Shown here in pieces: positions 48,640 to 60,569 of a stretch of 64,000 nucleotides of DNA. Position numbers and translations under genes: made by a program. Location of the stretch: contig JAYMTL010000055.1 in the NCBI GenBank assembly GCA_036897445.1, positions 1 through 64,000 of the forward strand, read 5' to 3'. This stretch comes from Pelargonium tetragonum. Its lineage: Eukaryota; Streptophyta; Magnoliopsida; Geraniales; Geraniaceae. Below the pieces are notes generated by a model. The model worked only from the letters and a program-made list of their open reading frames with translations. It ran no database searches and was not told the origin of the DNA. How positions within the stretch are numbered: the stretch's first letter is position 1; each line of letters starts with the position of its first letter.

Positions 48640-49289
48640 CTTTTTTTACAGGATCTTTCCTTTTTCTGGACTTTGGCAGGTGGTTCTATGCTGAAATACT
48701 AAATTAAGTTAATAATAAAGAAGCTCTATTTTACTAGACTTCTTTCTATAATTATCGGTAAGAATGAAAAATAGAAAAGGTAAGAAAATTTTAACTGTGT
48801 GGAATTTTTCATTTCATAGCAAGGGGTCTTAAGAAGGTTTAGCTAAAAATTTTAAGGTTTTTAAGAGTAAGAAAGAACAAGAAAAGGAGATAGGAGTATA
48901 GCAAGGGATTCTAAAATTCAATCGCAAAAAGTCTCGGAAGTTGGTAGGCTAATTCTTTTGTCTTTTTAGATAGAATTATAGGATTTCTGTTGTTATCGAG
49001 TTCTATAAAAGGAAGTCTTATAGTGGGTGTTTCAGCAAGATAAGGTCTAGGTATGAAGAAGGTTCCGTCTGAAAGAGGTAAGTAAGTTTAGGAATTTCCC
49101 TCTCAATTTCTGAGTAAGGACTCACTTTTATTTATATAGGAGATAGGAGAGTCCAGTACAGTAACAGTATATAGATATAGAGTTTCTCTTAGTTCTAGTC
49201 AGTCTAGTATAGAGTGTTGTACTATCAGGTAGGTTTTTAGCCTAAAAAGGAATGAAAGATTTTTCTGAAACTTCTTAGCTAGATAGAAT

Positions 49290-50660
49290 AGAATCTCCTT
49301 GCACTGGCTGGCTTTTGACTTCTCTTTATGCTACTAGGTTTTCTTCTTCCATTACTTATTAGCATCCCCTCTTTCATCCTGGGATGGTCTTAACTTCCAA
49401 GGCTCAACTAATACAAGCTGCTCTAGCAAACTGAGGTACTCTCAGTGGCTTTCATGCTTCCCAGGCTCCTTCCTTTCTACTGCTTGCTAGAGACCTTCCC
49501 TCGACCTGCTCTGAGGGATTAGCAATGTCAAGTTAACTGCTTGCTTAGGAATCTCCTACGGTTTCATTCTTATCTATATTACTACAACAACACACCTCCA
49601 ATTCAGGGAAGTTCCATCAAATCCTCAAGGCAAGTTGACTGGACAGTCCTCTAAAGAAAAAAGAGGATTCTTAGTTCGGCCGGTTAGAACAAAGGCAAAT
49701 AAAAAAAGGTCCCTGTGTGTACTGAAAAGATAGGATTTAAGGTTCATTCAAGAGAGGAACTGTTAGCTAAAGCAAATAAAGAAACAGATGTGTCACATGA
49801 AAACAAAGAAATTGACAGAGGAAGAATCCCTTATATTATAGCTTTAGTAAATACCCCTTATTCGGAATAAGAGAGAATTCCTTAGTTAGGTTAGAAATTA
49901 GGACTGTACTCTACAAACCAGGAATCAGAATCTGTTATTTAGTTCTTTTCTAGCTTCAAAACAAGGAATTCCGAGTTTGGTCAACTTTATTAGAAGCATA
50001 AGTAAAGGATTTTCTAGTGGCCCCTATTACAGAGGTTGAGTTTACAGTAGGTTTCTAAGATTGGACTGGGAATAACAGAGAGTGTTAGATTCATGTTCCT
50101 TCAATCAATTAGCTACCTTAGGAGTATATAGATTAGCGACACTCGGTTCCATTAAGAAATTGTCCAGCAAGTTGCCCTTTACCGGAAAAGGCAAAGTTTA
50201 GGCTCGTTTTCATAGAATTTCCTTCATTGTCAAGAGTTAGCTACAAGTCCCAAAAGACTAGTCCCTAAGAATCACGTTCTAAGAGCTCCACTTGCATTCC
50301 TAGCAGCACAGGCTTACACTGGCTAACAAAGTTAGGATTCTCTATATTCAGTTATCCTCCATTAGCTGCAAGAGAGGTAGACCTTCTTTACAAAATGACC
50401 TTTAAGATAGTTTACGAATTATTAGGAAGATAGATTTGCCTTCTTTCAACTGCTTTCACTAAGACAAGAATCTCTTAAACTCCTTTGCCCTTCAGCTTAG
50501 AACAATTCTTTTCTTTAACTCCTTAGCAAGTCCCGCTCCAGAAACCCACTTCAACTAGATATGACTTTGGCTTACAGAGTATAGATTAGCTACACTGACT
50601 TGGCTATAGAGTAGTTTCCGCTTGCAAAAGTAGCTACACTTCCTATTAGAAACCTATACC
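49290..50660. other. Spacer with ordinary angiosperm-mitochondrial texture
   Basis: Compared with its surroundings this stretch is richer in CTTGC, GCTTTC, CTACACT and CCTTCC words and has fewer poly-A/T runs. It reads like typical angiosperm mitochondrial non-coding DNA. It holds no frame of 60 codons or more. A short direct repeat, TATAGATTAGC-ACACT, occurs at 50128-50143 and 50580-50596 with related flanks. No gene is supported. Confidence 0.35.
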
Positions 50661-51359
50661 TACGGAATTCCACTGGAAACTCTTTATTAAAAAATTTTTT
50701 CTTCATTTTGTCAAAAATGTGAGAGACATCTTTCCTAGGAGTCCTCAATTTCTAAGCTTTTCTTGTCTATCTAAGTGACTTTGTACCTCTTATTAAATTA
50801 AGACTTTTTTGGTCCTCTCTTTATTCACTTTCTGAAACTATACTTGATTGAGAATCTCCTCAATAACTTTGTAATATAAACTCTTTCACTTACATTGAAT
50901 TAGGATCTCAGAACTCCGCCCTTGACCTTGAAAAAGGGATACCAGCTACCTAGAAAATAAGAATCCTTAATCAAATAAATGACTTCCTTAATGTAGTTTG
51001 ACTTTTCCGATGTTTTACTGGAAACTAATTACTATTTAAGATGGAAAAAGTAACAAGAGAAGACCGGGAAGGCGTTACCTTCCCTCCCTAAAGACTAAGA
51101 GAACAATCTAATACGATTCTATCTATAGAGTATAAGATAAAACAAGGAATTAGAACACTATATGTTTAGGTGCGATAGCCCTCATGTTCTAGTAGCCTAT
51201 AAGACTCTATGTACTAGGACAGGGAATAAGACACTAGGTATTGCTTAGCTCCTCTCTCTATAGCTTCGATTCCTTCAGTTCCTGCTACTGTTGTCTGGCT
51301 CCATCTCTAGCATCTACTGTCTCAGGTTAGGACTAGGGTTAAGCTTCTGGTGTTAGGGC

Positions 51360-51430
51360 TATGGGATCAGCAAGAGGTTTAGCGAGTGGTAGAGCTCATG
51401 CAAAGAAGTAAGTCAAAGTCAGTTAGAGTC
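51360..51430 (+). repeat. Lys-rich dispersed family, copy at 51.4 kb
   Basis: The plus strand reads GCAAGAGGTTTAGCGAGTGG, then TAGAGCTCATGCAAAGAAG. It aligns with GCATAGGTAGCGTAAGTATA then GCTCACAGGAAAGC on the minus strand of the 31.9 kb copy. The reading GLASGRAHAKK is similar in kind to GSVSIAHRK there. A stop follows at once. Confidence 0.4.
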
Positions 51431-53124
51431 GTGGGTTACGCATGTGTACGTAGATTTATTCAGGTATAGGCTTAGTTGCAGTAACAACCTCCTTCCGTAT
51501 GACTCTAGTGGGGGTTCTATATCATGTATATAAAAAAGGAATTCCAGGTTTTAGAACGGAAGAAGGTCGTGTAAAATAAAAAGAAAGAGGGAGCTAAAAT
51601 CCGAAAATCTCCTAACTGAAAAACCTAGAACTTTAAGAAGTGGAACTAGAAAACCTTGATTTTTAAAACTGGGAATATCAGATACTGAAAACTTTGTCAA
51701 AACCCTAGACTTTATTATGACTGACCTTTCCTGACTTTAGACTCCTGCCCCTATTAGAATTAGAACCCCAGATAACTTTAAGACTTTATTAAAAAAAGCT
51801 GCTAAGATAATAAATCAAATCCCGTAGCCTATAGAAGTTAGATAGTATGTTCATACCCTGTTTCAGATTCCTACCTGTCCCAAATCCCAAACTTTTACCA
51901 AACTGAGCTAAACTAAAAGAAGTTTCATGTCCTACTCAAAAGGATTCTGCCTTATAGACCTTTCAGTCTAGAGGGTTCCTATAAGGAGCCTCCTTTTCAT
52001 TTATTTGTAAGGGTAGCCCTTAGCCTTAGCAAAGACCTAACAAAAAAGTCAGTATAAAGTCTAATCGGGGCTTGGTAAACACAGAGTGTATTAGTTTCTT
52101 TTTTGGAAATTATTTACTTATCTTCTAGCAGGGAGTTTTTCCAGGGTTCCGTTAGTTTTAGAGTATCCGGGTAAATAGAGGCGGGGTTGAGGGGGTGCTG
52201 TCTACTTGTTTTAGTGTTCTAGGGATTAAGATTAATAAAGAAAAACCAAGGAGGGGAAGCAGGTCTAGCTCTGGAGAAGATATGTCTAATAAATTGAATA
52301 AAAGAAGTTCCTGCTCAGGGATTGAAAGGGAATAGGTAAACCCTTTTTTATTCGTAAGGTCTTGTATTATAGGTTTACTATACAGGGAATTTCTAAGCAA
52401 GTGTCTACAAAATCTTATCTATCTATTTCTAAAGAAGGACTTTCATTTAATAAATTTAGCAGCTACAAAGGCAGGTGTAAGAAAGCTAATATACGGGTTC
52501 CCGGACGGACCAAGTTCTAGTTGAAAGTTATAAGGGAATGAAAAGGATTAAAAGAATTTAATGGGCCTGTTAGCTACGCATCAGGAGTTTACTAAATAGA
52601 GTCCCTAGGAATCCCAGTAATATTCAAGCTACAAGTCTTACCGATATACAGAGTAAGAGTCTAGCTTTTTAGGTATACCCCTTTGATTTGAGATATAACA
52701 TTTTGTTTTCTAAGGTAAGTAGTCCGCTTGTAACTAACCGGATATTTTTTTACCCTACCTTCCAAATTTATATCAATAAGATTTTGAAAGATTCAAAAAG
52801 AATGCCTATTATAACTCTTGACCTCTAACCTTGTTAGCCTATAGTAAAGTTCTATAAAACCTCAGTAACTAAAAACTAAAAAAAAAAGCTGCCTGCAGAA
52901 AAGGCTCTGCCTTGCTATCATGCAGTAACTTTCTAAGTAAAACGTAAGTGGAGGCCCCTTTTTATATTCTAAAAGGAATTTTTTAGTCTAGAATTCCCTA
53001 AAAAAATCCGAGAAAAAGTAAACCAATAGGTTGCGTGGTAGTTTTTTTAAGACGGGGTCGAGTAATAAATATAAAGTTGAAATTTTACAGGGGCCCTGCT
53101 GGTCTAAATGAAATAAAACAAGAA

Positions 53125-53136
53125 AAGGGGCCCCTT
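53125..53136. repeat. 12-bp GC-core palindrome
   Basis: AAGGGGCCCCTT is a perfect 12-bp palindrome. A near-palindrome CAGGG-G-CCCTG lies about 35 bases upstream, and the core AGGGGCCCCT recurs at 16840-16849 and GGGGCCCC at 31597-31604. Confidence 0.6.
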
Positions 53137-53293
53137 CTTTTTTATAAGCAATATCAAGCTGTACCCCGAATATTTGAAAGTAAAAAGGAGTTTTTCTATT
53201 TTCGAGTACTTCTTTTTCGAAGACTTGTGTCAAGAATTTTATATTGGGGATACCTTGCGGGGGGTTTTCAGAGCAGTATTAAGAGCTGCTTTA

Positions 53294-53304
53294 CCCCCCC
53301 CCCC
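53294..53304 (+). repeat. C11 homopolymer
   Basis: Eleven consecutive C between TTTA and AGTCG. Confidence 0.85.
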
Positions 53305-55194
53305 AGTCGTAGATAAATTTTTACTAATTAGAGGATCAAGAAACTTTACCTGCTAGTGATTTTTGTAGTGGGAGGGAATCCTAAGATCCAAAACCAAAAG
53401 AGTAAATATAAAAAACCTATTGAGTTAAGAAATTAAGAGCAGCGCCCCTCTCAAGTTTTCCACAACCTAGGGCTTTCCTTATACTTCTTTTTTATTTTAT
53501 ACCGGTAAATAGAGTACTCAATTAAGGTGGTGCTGCATTTTAGAAAGTAGATTCACTGCTAAAAAGTTTTGTCTTGTTTGAAATCCTTTTACTTATAAGC
53601 TCTCCCTTCTAGCTAACTTACTAAGGAAAAACCCTAGCTCTTGTAAACTCTCGACTCCAATAAAAGACACTAGACTTTCCATTTCCTGACTTTATCAAGA
53701 ACCAGTTACCCAAGAGCTCTCTATAACTCTTTTCTTTCTTTTACAAGAAACTCATTACTTTCAGTGACAAAAAACCAAAGTGTCCTTTTATAAGCCAGAC
53801 TACTTTCTCAAAAATGAGATACCGATTCTATATCTTTAAGTTTAGCAATGCAATAAGAGTTAAGAGTTTCACGTCTTTATAATATAAATAGTATACGGTA
53901 TAAGTTTCTTTAATAATTGCGAGTATAATATAATTAATTATAAGCATAAGCTAAGATATTTAATTAGTTTAGAAATTAGTTAGTTAATTAGCTTGCTTAT
54001 TGTCCCTAGATGGAATATATAAGAATTGACTTTCTTGCTTTGGATTTAAGATTAAGAGCTTTATCTAAGTTCTTTCGTTCCTAGCCAAGGGTTTCTAGGT
54101 TTGTTCCTCACCTATTTACTATACAAATCGAAGGTTCCCTGCTCTACTCGAGAGTCGTTTTATTGATTTGACAGTTATAGCGTGCATCCCAAAGCTAGGA
54201 ACCCTTCACTTGCAATGCGTAGGATACCGCCCTAACCAGGAAAGAGGGGACTTTAGACTGAAGAATTCCTTATCTTTCCTCTGTAAAAAGTCAGGCTGAT
54301 ATACCTGCCAGCTTTCTAAAAAGCCCTTCCAATTTCCTGCGGGAGCCCTTTAAAAAGGAGAATCAATTCACACAATATCGAAGTTACTATCTCGAAAGCC
54401 TAGAATCTCAAATATCTTTAGTCAGTGTTTACCTATTCGACACGCCTCAAACTTTTTTTTATAGAATTCTTTTGAATTGAATGACTTTTAGAGTTTACAT
54501 TTATAGATTGAGAAGGGATTCCCCTTACTCTTTGCTTTGTTCGCTAGACCCTCTTTAGAATCTCCAAAGCCTCCTAGTTTCACCAAATTTAGCTTACCCG
54601 CTTTATAAGTTATAAGTTTAGTAAAAACAAAGGAACATACATACAGACTCCTCCTCTACCAGCAGTCAAAGCCAAATAAACAAAGGAAACGAACGACTTT
54701 CAATCGCGAAGAACTAAGTACTACAAACCTAATTGAATTAAAACCCTATATCTCTTTTCTTCTAAGGTCTATTCCATGTGTTAAAAACAAGAATGAATAT
54801 GTCCAGTAAGTTCCCCTATTCGACCTAAAGGCCCCTTTATTTACCATCAAGATTTAATAAAGATAATATATCCTTCTTGAATTGCTTCCTTACTTTTTTT
54901 ATAGGCTTATCCCACATAGAAAGGGCCCTTTTAAAATTGAGAAGAGGAGTAAGAAGCAGCGGGTTTGAATCCGAGTATGAAAGCAGGTAAGCAATAGATG
55001 GGTATGTAAGGTCTGTATATTCAATACACTATCTTCTTTTTCCCCTCCTCCGGATGCCTTTAGAACAATAACCATTACAATATTCCCTAGAGTTTCTCTC
55101 GTAACAGCAAAGAAAAAGGAACCTTAATACTAAAAAAAAATTTTTATAAATAAGTACAATAGGCTTAGGGAATAGAACTCCTAGGATAACTATC

Positions 55195-55280
55195 AGCTAC
55201 AAGAAGAAGACTCCTATCTAAGGTGTGAAGAGTCTGAAATAAGGGATACAGTAAGCAAGTTTAGCTACAAAAGAATCCAA
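55195..55280 (+). repeat. Lys-rich dispersed family, leading remnant
   Basis: GCTACAAGAAGAAGACTCCT is matched at 39008 by GCTGCAGAAGAAGACTCCT. It continues with GAGTCTGAAATAAGGGATAC, AGTAAGCAAGTTTAGCTAC. Purine-rich, with the same word stock as the larger copy 250 bases downstream. Confidence 0.35.
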
Positions 55281-55472
55281 GGAAGGTTTTTGTTCTTAAG
55301 TCTAGGTATTAAGATTCAGAATATTAAATAATTAGAGCTAAAGCGAATTTCGAAAGAATGCAGTCAAAAGTTTTAGTAGCTATTTACTTTTGTGTCCCAG
55401 GTTTCAAAAGTCTATAACTAATAAAAAGTAAGAGGAATTCTATTTCAAAAAGGGTCTTAAGAAAAAAGGTAG

Positions 55473-55655
55473 GGCTACAAAGGTAATGTAATTAAGGTAG
55501 AGAGTAAGATACAGAGTCTAGCTCTGAGGAAAGGTACAGCTATAAAGACCCGTAAGCATAAGACCCGGCTGCAGAAGACTAAGAAAGGTATATCCCATAA
55601 GACAGATAAGGCTCGTAAGACAGGTGCTCTAAAGAAAAAGTATGCAGAAGAGTAA
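55473..55655 (+). repeat. Lys-rich dispersed family, copy at 55.6 kb with open Lys/Thr/Arg frame
   Basis: Sixty sense codons followed by TAA, with no ATG in frame. The translation is dominated by Lys, Arg and Thr, with words KTRKHKTRLQ, KTKKGISHKTDKARKTG and ALKKKYAEE. Lysine is mostly AAG. GGTATATCCCATAAGA matches GGTATAGCCCATAAGA of the 31.9 kb copy with one difference. The complement of the 15-bp word lies at its left edge (55481-55495). The protein reading is unlike any family I recognise. Either it is a decayed coding sequence or the AAG-rich repeat merely looks like one. Confidence 0.45.
55481..55495 (-). repeat. 15-bp dispersed word, copy 6 (minus strand)
   Basis: AGGTAATGTAATTAA on the plus strand is the exact complement of TTAATTACATTACCT. 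This is the only copy in that orientation and the only one overlapping a member of the Lys-rich family. Confidence 0.65.
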
Positions 55656-55799
55656 GTAACAAACAAGAGGAAGACACCTTACTAGAACTCCGGTAAGATA
55701 TAAGAATTAAACACTCTATCCATTACCAAAAAAAGACTTTATTAACAATTAAGTAACTATAAATAAGTACTATAATAGGTACAGGCAGTAAGAGGTTTG

Positions 55800-55930
55800 G
55801 TACCAGCTGCAATAAAACGGGGACTATAAGATACAGAGTACAGGTGTTTAGCTGCAAGGACTCGGATAGCTAAGAAGAAAGCTACAAGCATTATCAAGAC
55901 AGGTAATAAGATTCTGAAACAGGGGGAAGG
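55800..55930 (+). repeat. Lys-rich dispersed family, second copy near 55.9 kb
   Basis: AAGATACAGAGTACAGGTGT, then GCTAAGAAGAAAGCTACAAG and ATTATCAAGACAGGTAATAA. AAGATACAGAGT is repeated from 55509-55520 of the neighbouring copy, about 320 bases upstream, so the two may be an old tandem duplication. Confidence 0.45.
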
Positions 55931-55989
55931 CAGTTATTACAAAAAAAGTCTAAGTTTCCTATCTAACTAAGTACTTTAAACATGAGACA

Positions 55990-58900
55990 TGAGAGTTGTA
56001 TTGTATGTCTGACTCGCTACCCAGAGTAAGGTTTATCAGCTTATGGATAGAGCTTACTAAATAGGGGAGGGGTTAAATACAAAATTTCTGCTCGAAAGTA
56101 ATTTAGTATCCCGGTTTTAAAGAATGCAATTTTAGGGAGTACAAAGGCTCTTAAGAAGTGGGATATAGGGTTCTTGTAACAGTAAAAGAAAAAAATCTTA
56201 ATTTGTTTTTTACATCTCAAGAACAAGGGCTTTCAAGATTTCCTATAGACATATAAAGTATAAAAGCTCACAGGGATACCCCCTAATTACTTAGAGTCTG
56301 TATACTTCTTCGGGGATGATTTTCTTAAGGATAAGGAGAGAATATCTGCAAGAATATTAAATAACTGGGGTTTTTTTCTATCTAGACGCCCATCTTCGGG
56401 TATAGAAACTACGTAAAGATCCAACACGAGCGAGATTTGTGGCATTGTAAGTTCATAAAGGACTGTACTTTTTGTGCGATTTTACTTGAATTCTTATAAT
56501 AGGGGATCCATATCCCAGATAAGGCTGACTGCATAAACAGGATTTCCTTTATAAAGCTATGAGGGCCCTCCCGATAAATCTTAATTAAAATTAATAAGAA
56601 AAAGTCATATAAAAACCCCGGTAAACTTCGCCGTTAGTAGGAATCGCTTAGGTAAAGTTTTCGTGGATACGTATATACAATGCAGTTTTAGCTCTCTCTT
56701 AAAAATGAAAGTTACATTACACTAAACCTACTTACAAGTAAATTAAATGAAAAAGTCTTCTTAAAAATGTTTCGTCTAACTAATCCTTGTTTCTATTGTT
56801 TAGGAGCTTCTAGTAATATCCTCGGGAAAATCTTAAGGAGGGGTCTATGAAATACTCGTAACAAGCAGTCCCTTTTTGTTTAAGATTATGTCCTTTTTAA
56901 GCTCGCAAGATACTCTTTTTGGAATTATATGCTAATTGCTTAGTCAGTGTTTGAGTAAATTGATAAAGATTACAAGTGTTAAAAAGGACTTGCTTTTGTT
57001 TATCTTGTAGTGAGTTTCCGGAGTTAAGTAAACCCCATAAGTCTTCAACGCAAAGCTTAGAATTTACTATTCTTTTAGAAGCACTGTCATACCCAAATTA
57101 TAAGCAGAAGGCCCCGATTAGGATACCCTAGAGCTTTGATTTAATGCTTTTTGGCTACTTATTAAGGATATCTTGCATTTACATACCTATAAGGCATTAC
57201 TTCCAAGTTCCAGCGCGCCCGTCTAAGGGGATCCTGCGTTGGTTTATTATAATATAGGAAAAGCTTGCGTAATAAAAATTTCTTTTTAACGGGCCATAAA
57301 CTAAAGGGTAAAGTAGCGCTTTGGTCCAAGTTTTTTCTTTAGGGGACTTTTTTCTCACATGTATTTCATAAAAAAGACTGAGTCTAATTTAGGATCTACT
57401 TCAAAATGCGGAAACCCTTTCTTTATATTATTCAAAAATAGGTTATATTCCCCCCAATGCATAAGCAGTCAAATTCCTTTTTAATAGAGTGCACTCAATT
57501 ATCATTATCTAAAAAGATCTTTCTTACCTTGAGTTGAGGCGAGGTCCGAGTAATAGGAATCTCAAACATAAGGGATGTTTTCTCTTATACTAGATTAACT
57601 TCCCTCTTTAATAGTCTAGAATAAAAAACCGGATTTTCCCGAATCTGTTACTATTAAGGGCCCTAATTTATATTCTAAGTCAAGCTCAGATTAAGCTTAA
57701 CAGGGTTTCCTATCGGATTAATTACCAAAACAAGAAACTACACTAATAGAGTAGCCTAAAACCGCAGTCGAAAGAACTTGCTTTATACTTTGGGACTCCT
57801 CTTTTTTACCTTTCCAGAGCAGCAGGTTCTAGTAGTTAAATTTTGAGTTTAGAGGGGATTTTTTCATGTAGAAGGAGGTATACTCGAGTTTTAATTAGCC
57901 ATAGACTTTAAGTGAATGAAAATCTTAAAGAAAAATTAACTAATTCAGGTAATTTCCTTAGGAAGCCTTATAAATATGAGCCCTAGTGGTGTGAATAACA
58001 CAAATTTTTGTAGGGAGCTCCCAAATACCCCCAAAAATCTACTTTTACAAATTGCTTAGTTAGCAAACTAAGCACTAAAATAGGGACTGCCCCAAAAGAG
58101 CAAAAACCTAGCGAAAGTATCCTTTATAAATAAACCGTGGTAATAAGCTAAAAATCCAAAAGGTTTCCTTAGTTCATTTTTATTAAAGTAAACTAAATAC
58201 CAAAGCTTTATTAAAATGAAAAGGAGCCGCAGGCAATCCATAAGGACAAACAAAAAGCGGGATATTTAAAATGTATTAAAAGGTCTTCCCAACAAGCTAA
58301 AGTGCACCTAACAAAAATGAAGAGAAATCTTGTATTATAAACAGTGGAACTTCCAGTTTAATGAATATGAGAATTTTCTAGAACTATACGCGTAAGAAAT
58401 TCTACTAGAGAATCTTACTTTTCTTAATTTCGTAACTGGTGGTAGTGGATACCCTTGTCGATGCCATAAAAGATTTAGATACTAGGTTATAAGCAAAAGC
58501 TAGCAGGGCGGAATGGCCCGGTATAAAGAGCTTCCTTTGTAATTAAAGTTTCTTTAACTAAATTTATACTGTTCACTTTCCTTTTAATTCTTTTTGCATA
58601 GGTACTCGTTTCTGCAATAAAAAGAGGAAGTTTTGAATCCTCGAATTAAACACTACGATTTTATTCTTATAAAATCCCGCGCAGGATTTCTGATTTTACT
58701 TAAGCGCTTTTCTTTAAGAACCCTGATCTAATTAAATACAGAACCAAAACTTAGTTTATAAAGTCAACTATCGCAGGCCCGAACCTAAAGTATTAGAACT
58801 AGGATGAAAAAGCCCATACGTAAGTTATTACGGTAGTAAGAATAAGGACCTATTTACATATTAAGCACTCTCTTTGGAAACCTCCTCTACCTTCACCTTT

Positions 58901-60465
58901 TTATAGTGATTCTAGTGGTACTTGATTCATAAAGAGTTTATTACCTTTTTTCTTCATTTTGTAGTCATAAATTCCCTGTTAGCGGACTTGGGATTCAAAA
59001 AATAGACTTACTTGACAGGACTTACTTAGAAAGTTTTAAGAGCTTATTGTAAAGGTAAGCTAATACTTGCATACCCAGGGTTTTCATTATAATGGTGGCA
59101 GGCAGGCTTTTGATTTAGCGACCTTTGCCCTAATGAAAATGAAAGTAAATTTAAGCACTTTGTTGGCAAGAGATACCCTAAGTATACAAAGGGGGCATTT
59201 TTCTTGTACTAGCTTGTAAAATATACATAGAAAATAACCCATATTAGATTTATGGATCTCGTTAATTTATATTGGCCCCAGGGAATTGACTTCGAAGAGT
59301 CTTAATAAAATTGACTATACCAAACTCAATATTTCTAAAGCAAGGAGGTGCACTTTGAAAATTAGATAACAATTAAATTCTTAGTCATAATTTTAAGAGC
59401 AGAAATTCTTTAAAACAGGATTACTATAGTACCATAATTGAGAATTTAAACAATTAATTATATATATAGAAGATAGCTCCTAAATATTGTATGTACTTAA
59501 ACCGACTAGAACCCCGGAATAAAAAAAGGGAAACTACATAGGTTATTACTACGCATTAAAGAGCACGCAAATGGGCATAGAATACTAAAAGAATACAGTT
59601 AGATAGCTTTTGTTATTTTCTAAATCCAAAAGCCTTATTAAAAGTTTGCAAAGTTCAAGATTGAAGCCTAAGCCGCGTACCTAATCTAAATAACACTTAA
59701 ACTTTTTTTAGTTGTCAGAAAAGCCAAAATCTTCCTTATTAGGTGCCTCTATTATGACTCAATCCTGGGGAAATTTCTTTCAGGAAACTACTTTATTCAG
59801 TTTTCAGGGCGAGAGTTTCTTGTATTTTTTTTTGTATAAAACTAAGTTAAGCGTCTGCTTGTTGTATAAAATGACTCGTGATTTGAGGAAAACTATATAG
59901 TTGAAAGTCTATACTTACTTCTAAAACTCCAAACAGAATCTGGGGTTTCCTTTTTTTACTTCGCTATCCTATTAAATTGCTCTGTTTAACGTACTTTTTA
60001 TAAAACTTTCAAGCTTTTTTAGTACTGACTAGCTAGATTTTTTTATGTAGGCTCTTTACCGATACTCTCTAGATATTTTGATGAATTCCTAGTAGAATTT
60101 GATTAGTTTATATAATGTTTTATATAGAATCCTGTTTAGAGATGCCAGAAATATATGCGTATAATATAGATGGGCGGAAAAGGACACTCTTTTTTTTCAC
60201 AGTTTTTGCTGTGGTGTCAATACAATTCGTTGAGTCGTATAGGGATAAGTAGAAGTAAGTGGAATATTCCTATCTAAGTTGTCTATTAGTTGACATCTTT
60301 TATTCTCAGTTCTTGTCTTAATTGTCTCCGTTAGAACAGGTAAAGAAAACCTAAGTTCTAAGTTCTGTGCGTTAGAATATAGAGTTACCAGTAGTTTGAA
60401 TTCTGAAGCATAAACAGAGAGGAAATCGCTTATATAAAGACTGGAAATAAGCCCACACTTTATGA
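55990..60465. other. No gene seen
   Basis: Two 61-aa minus frames (56041-56226, 58068-58253) and a 62-aa plus frame (59712-59900) are at chance length. No RNA, repeat or regulatory site is supported. Confidence 0.4.
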
Positions 60466-60471
60466 TCTCTA

Positions 60472-60568
60472 AGTTGGTAGGTGCCTATTAACTTGAGGAG
60501 ATGAACGATTACGTCATGAGTCATTTAATATATAGTACGCGGGTTCGAATCGTGTTAGCTACTCCCTG
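60472..60568 (+). other. Possible tRNA-like relic
   Basis: AAGTTGGTAGGTGCC resembles a D-arm. About 45 bases later, ACGCGGGTTCGAATCGTGT has the invariant GGTTCGAAT, with flanks ACGCG and CGTGT that pair at all five positions (one G-T) around a nine-base loop. The 3' end TAGCTACTCCC would need a GGGAGTAGC partner that is not at the 5' side. No clear anticodon stem was found. Confidence 0.25.
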
Positions 60569-60569
60569 C

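Larger units (their letters stand above)
51520..55190. other. No gene seen
   Basis: Frames of 80, 81 and 93 aa (52158-52400 minus, 52988-53233 minus, 53035-53316 plus) overlap each other or lie in AT-rich DNA, and none has a recognised domain. The stretch contains the palindrome AAGGGGCCCCTT (53125-53136) and a C11 run (53294-53304). Confidence 0.4.

Noticed and set aside
52988-53316. Overlapping frames of 81 (minus), 93 (plus) and 60 aa (plus)
   Set aside because: Three frames over the same bases, one running through a C11 tract; none has a recognisable family.
54955-54980. GCGGGTTTGAATCCGAG as a tRNA T-arm
   Set aside because: Isolated string with no other tRNA arm nearby.
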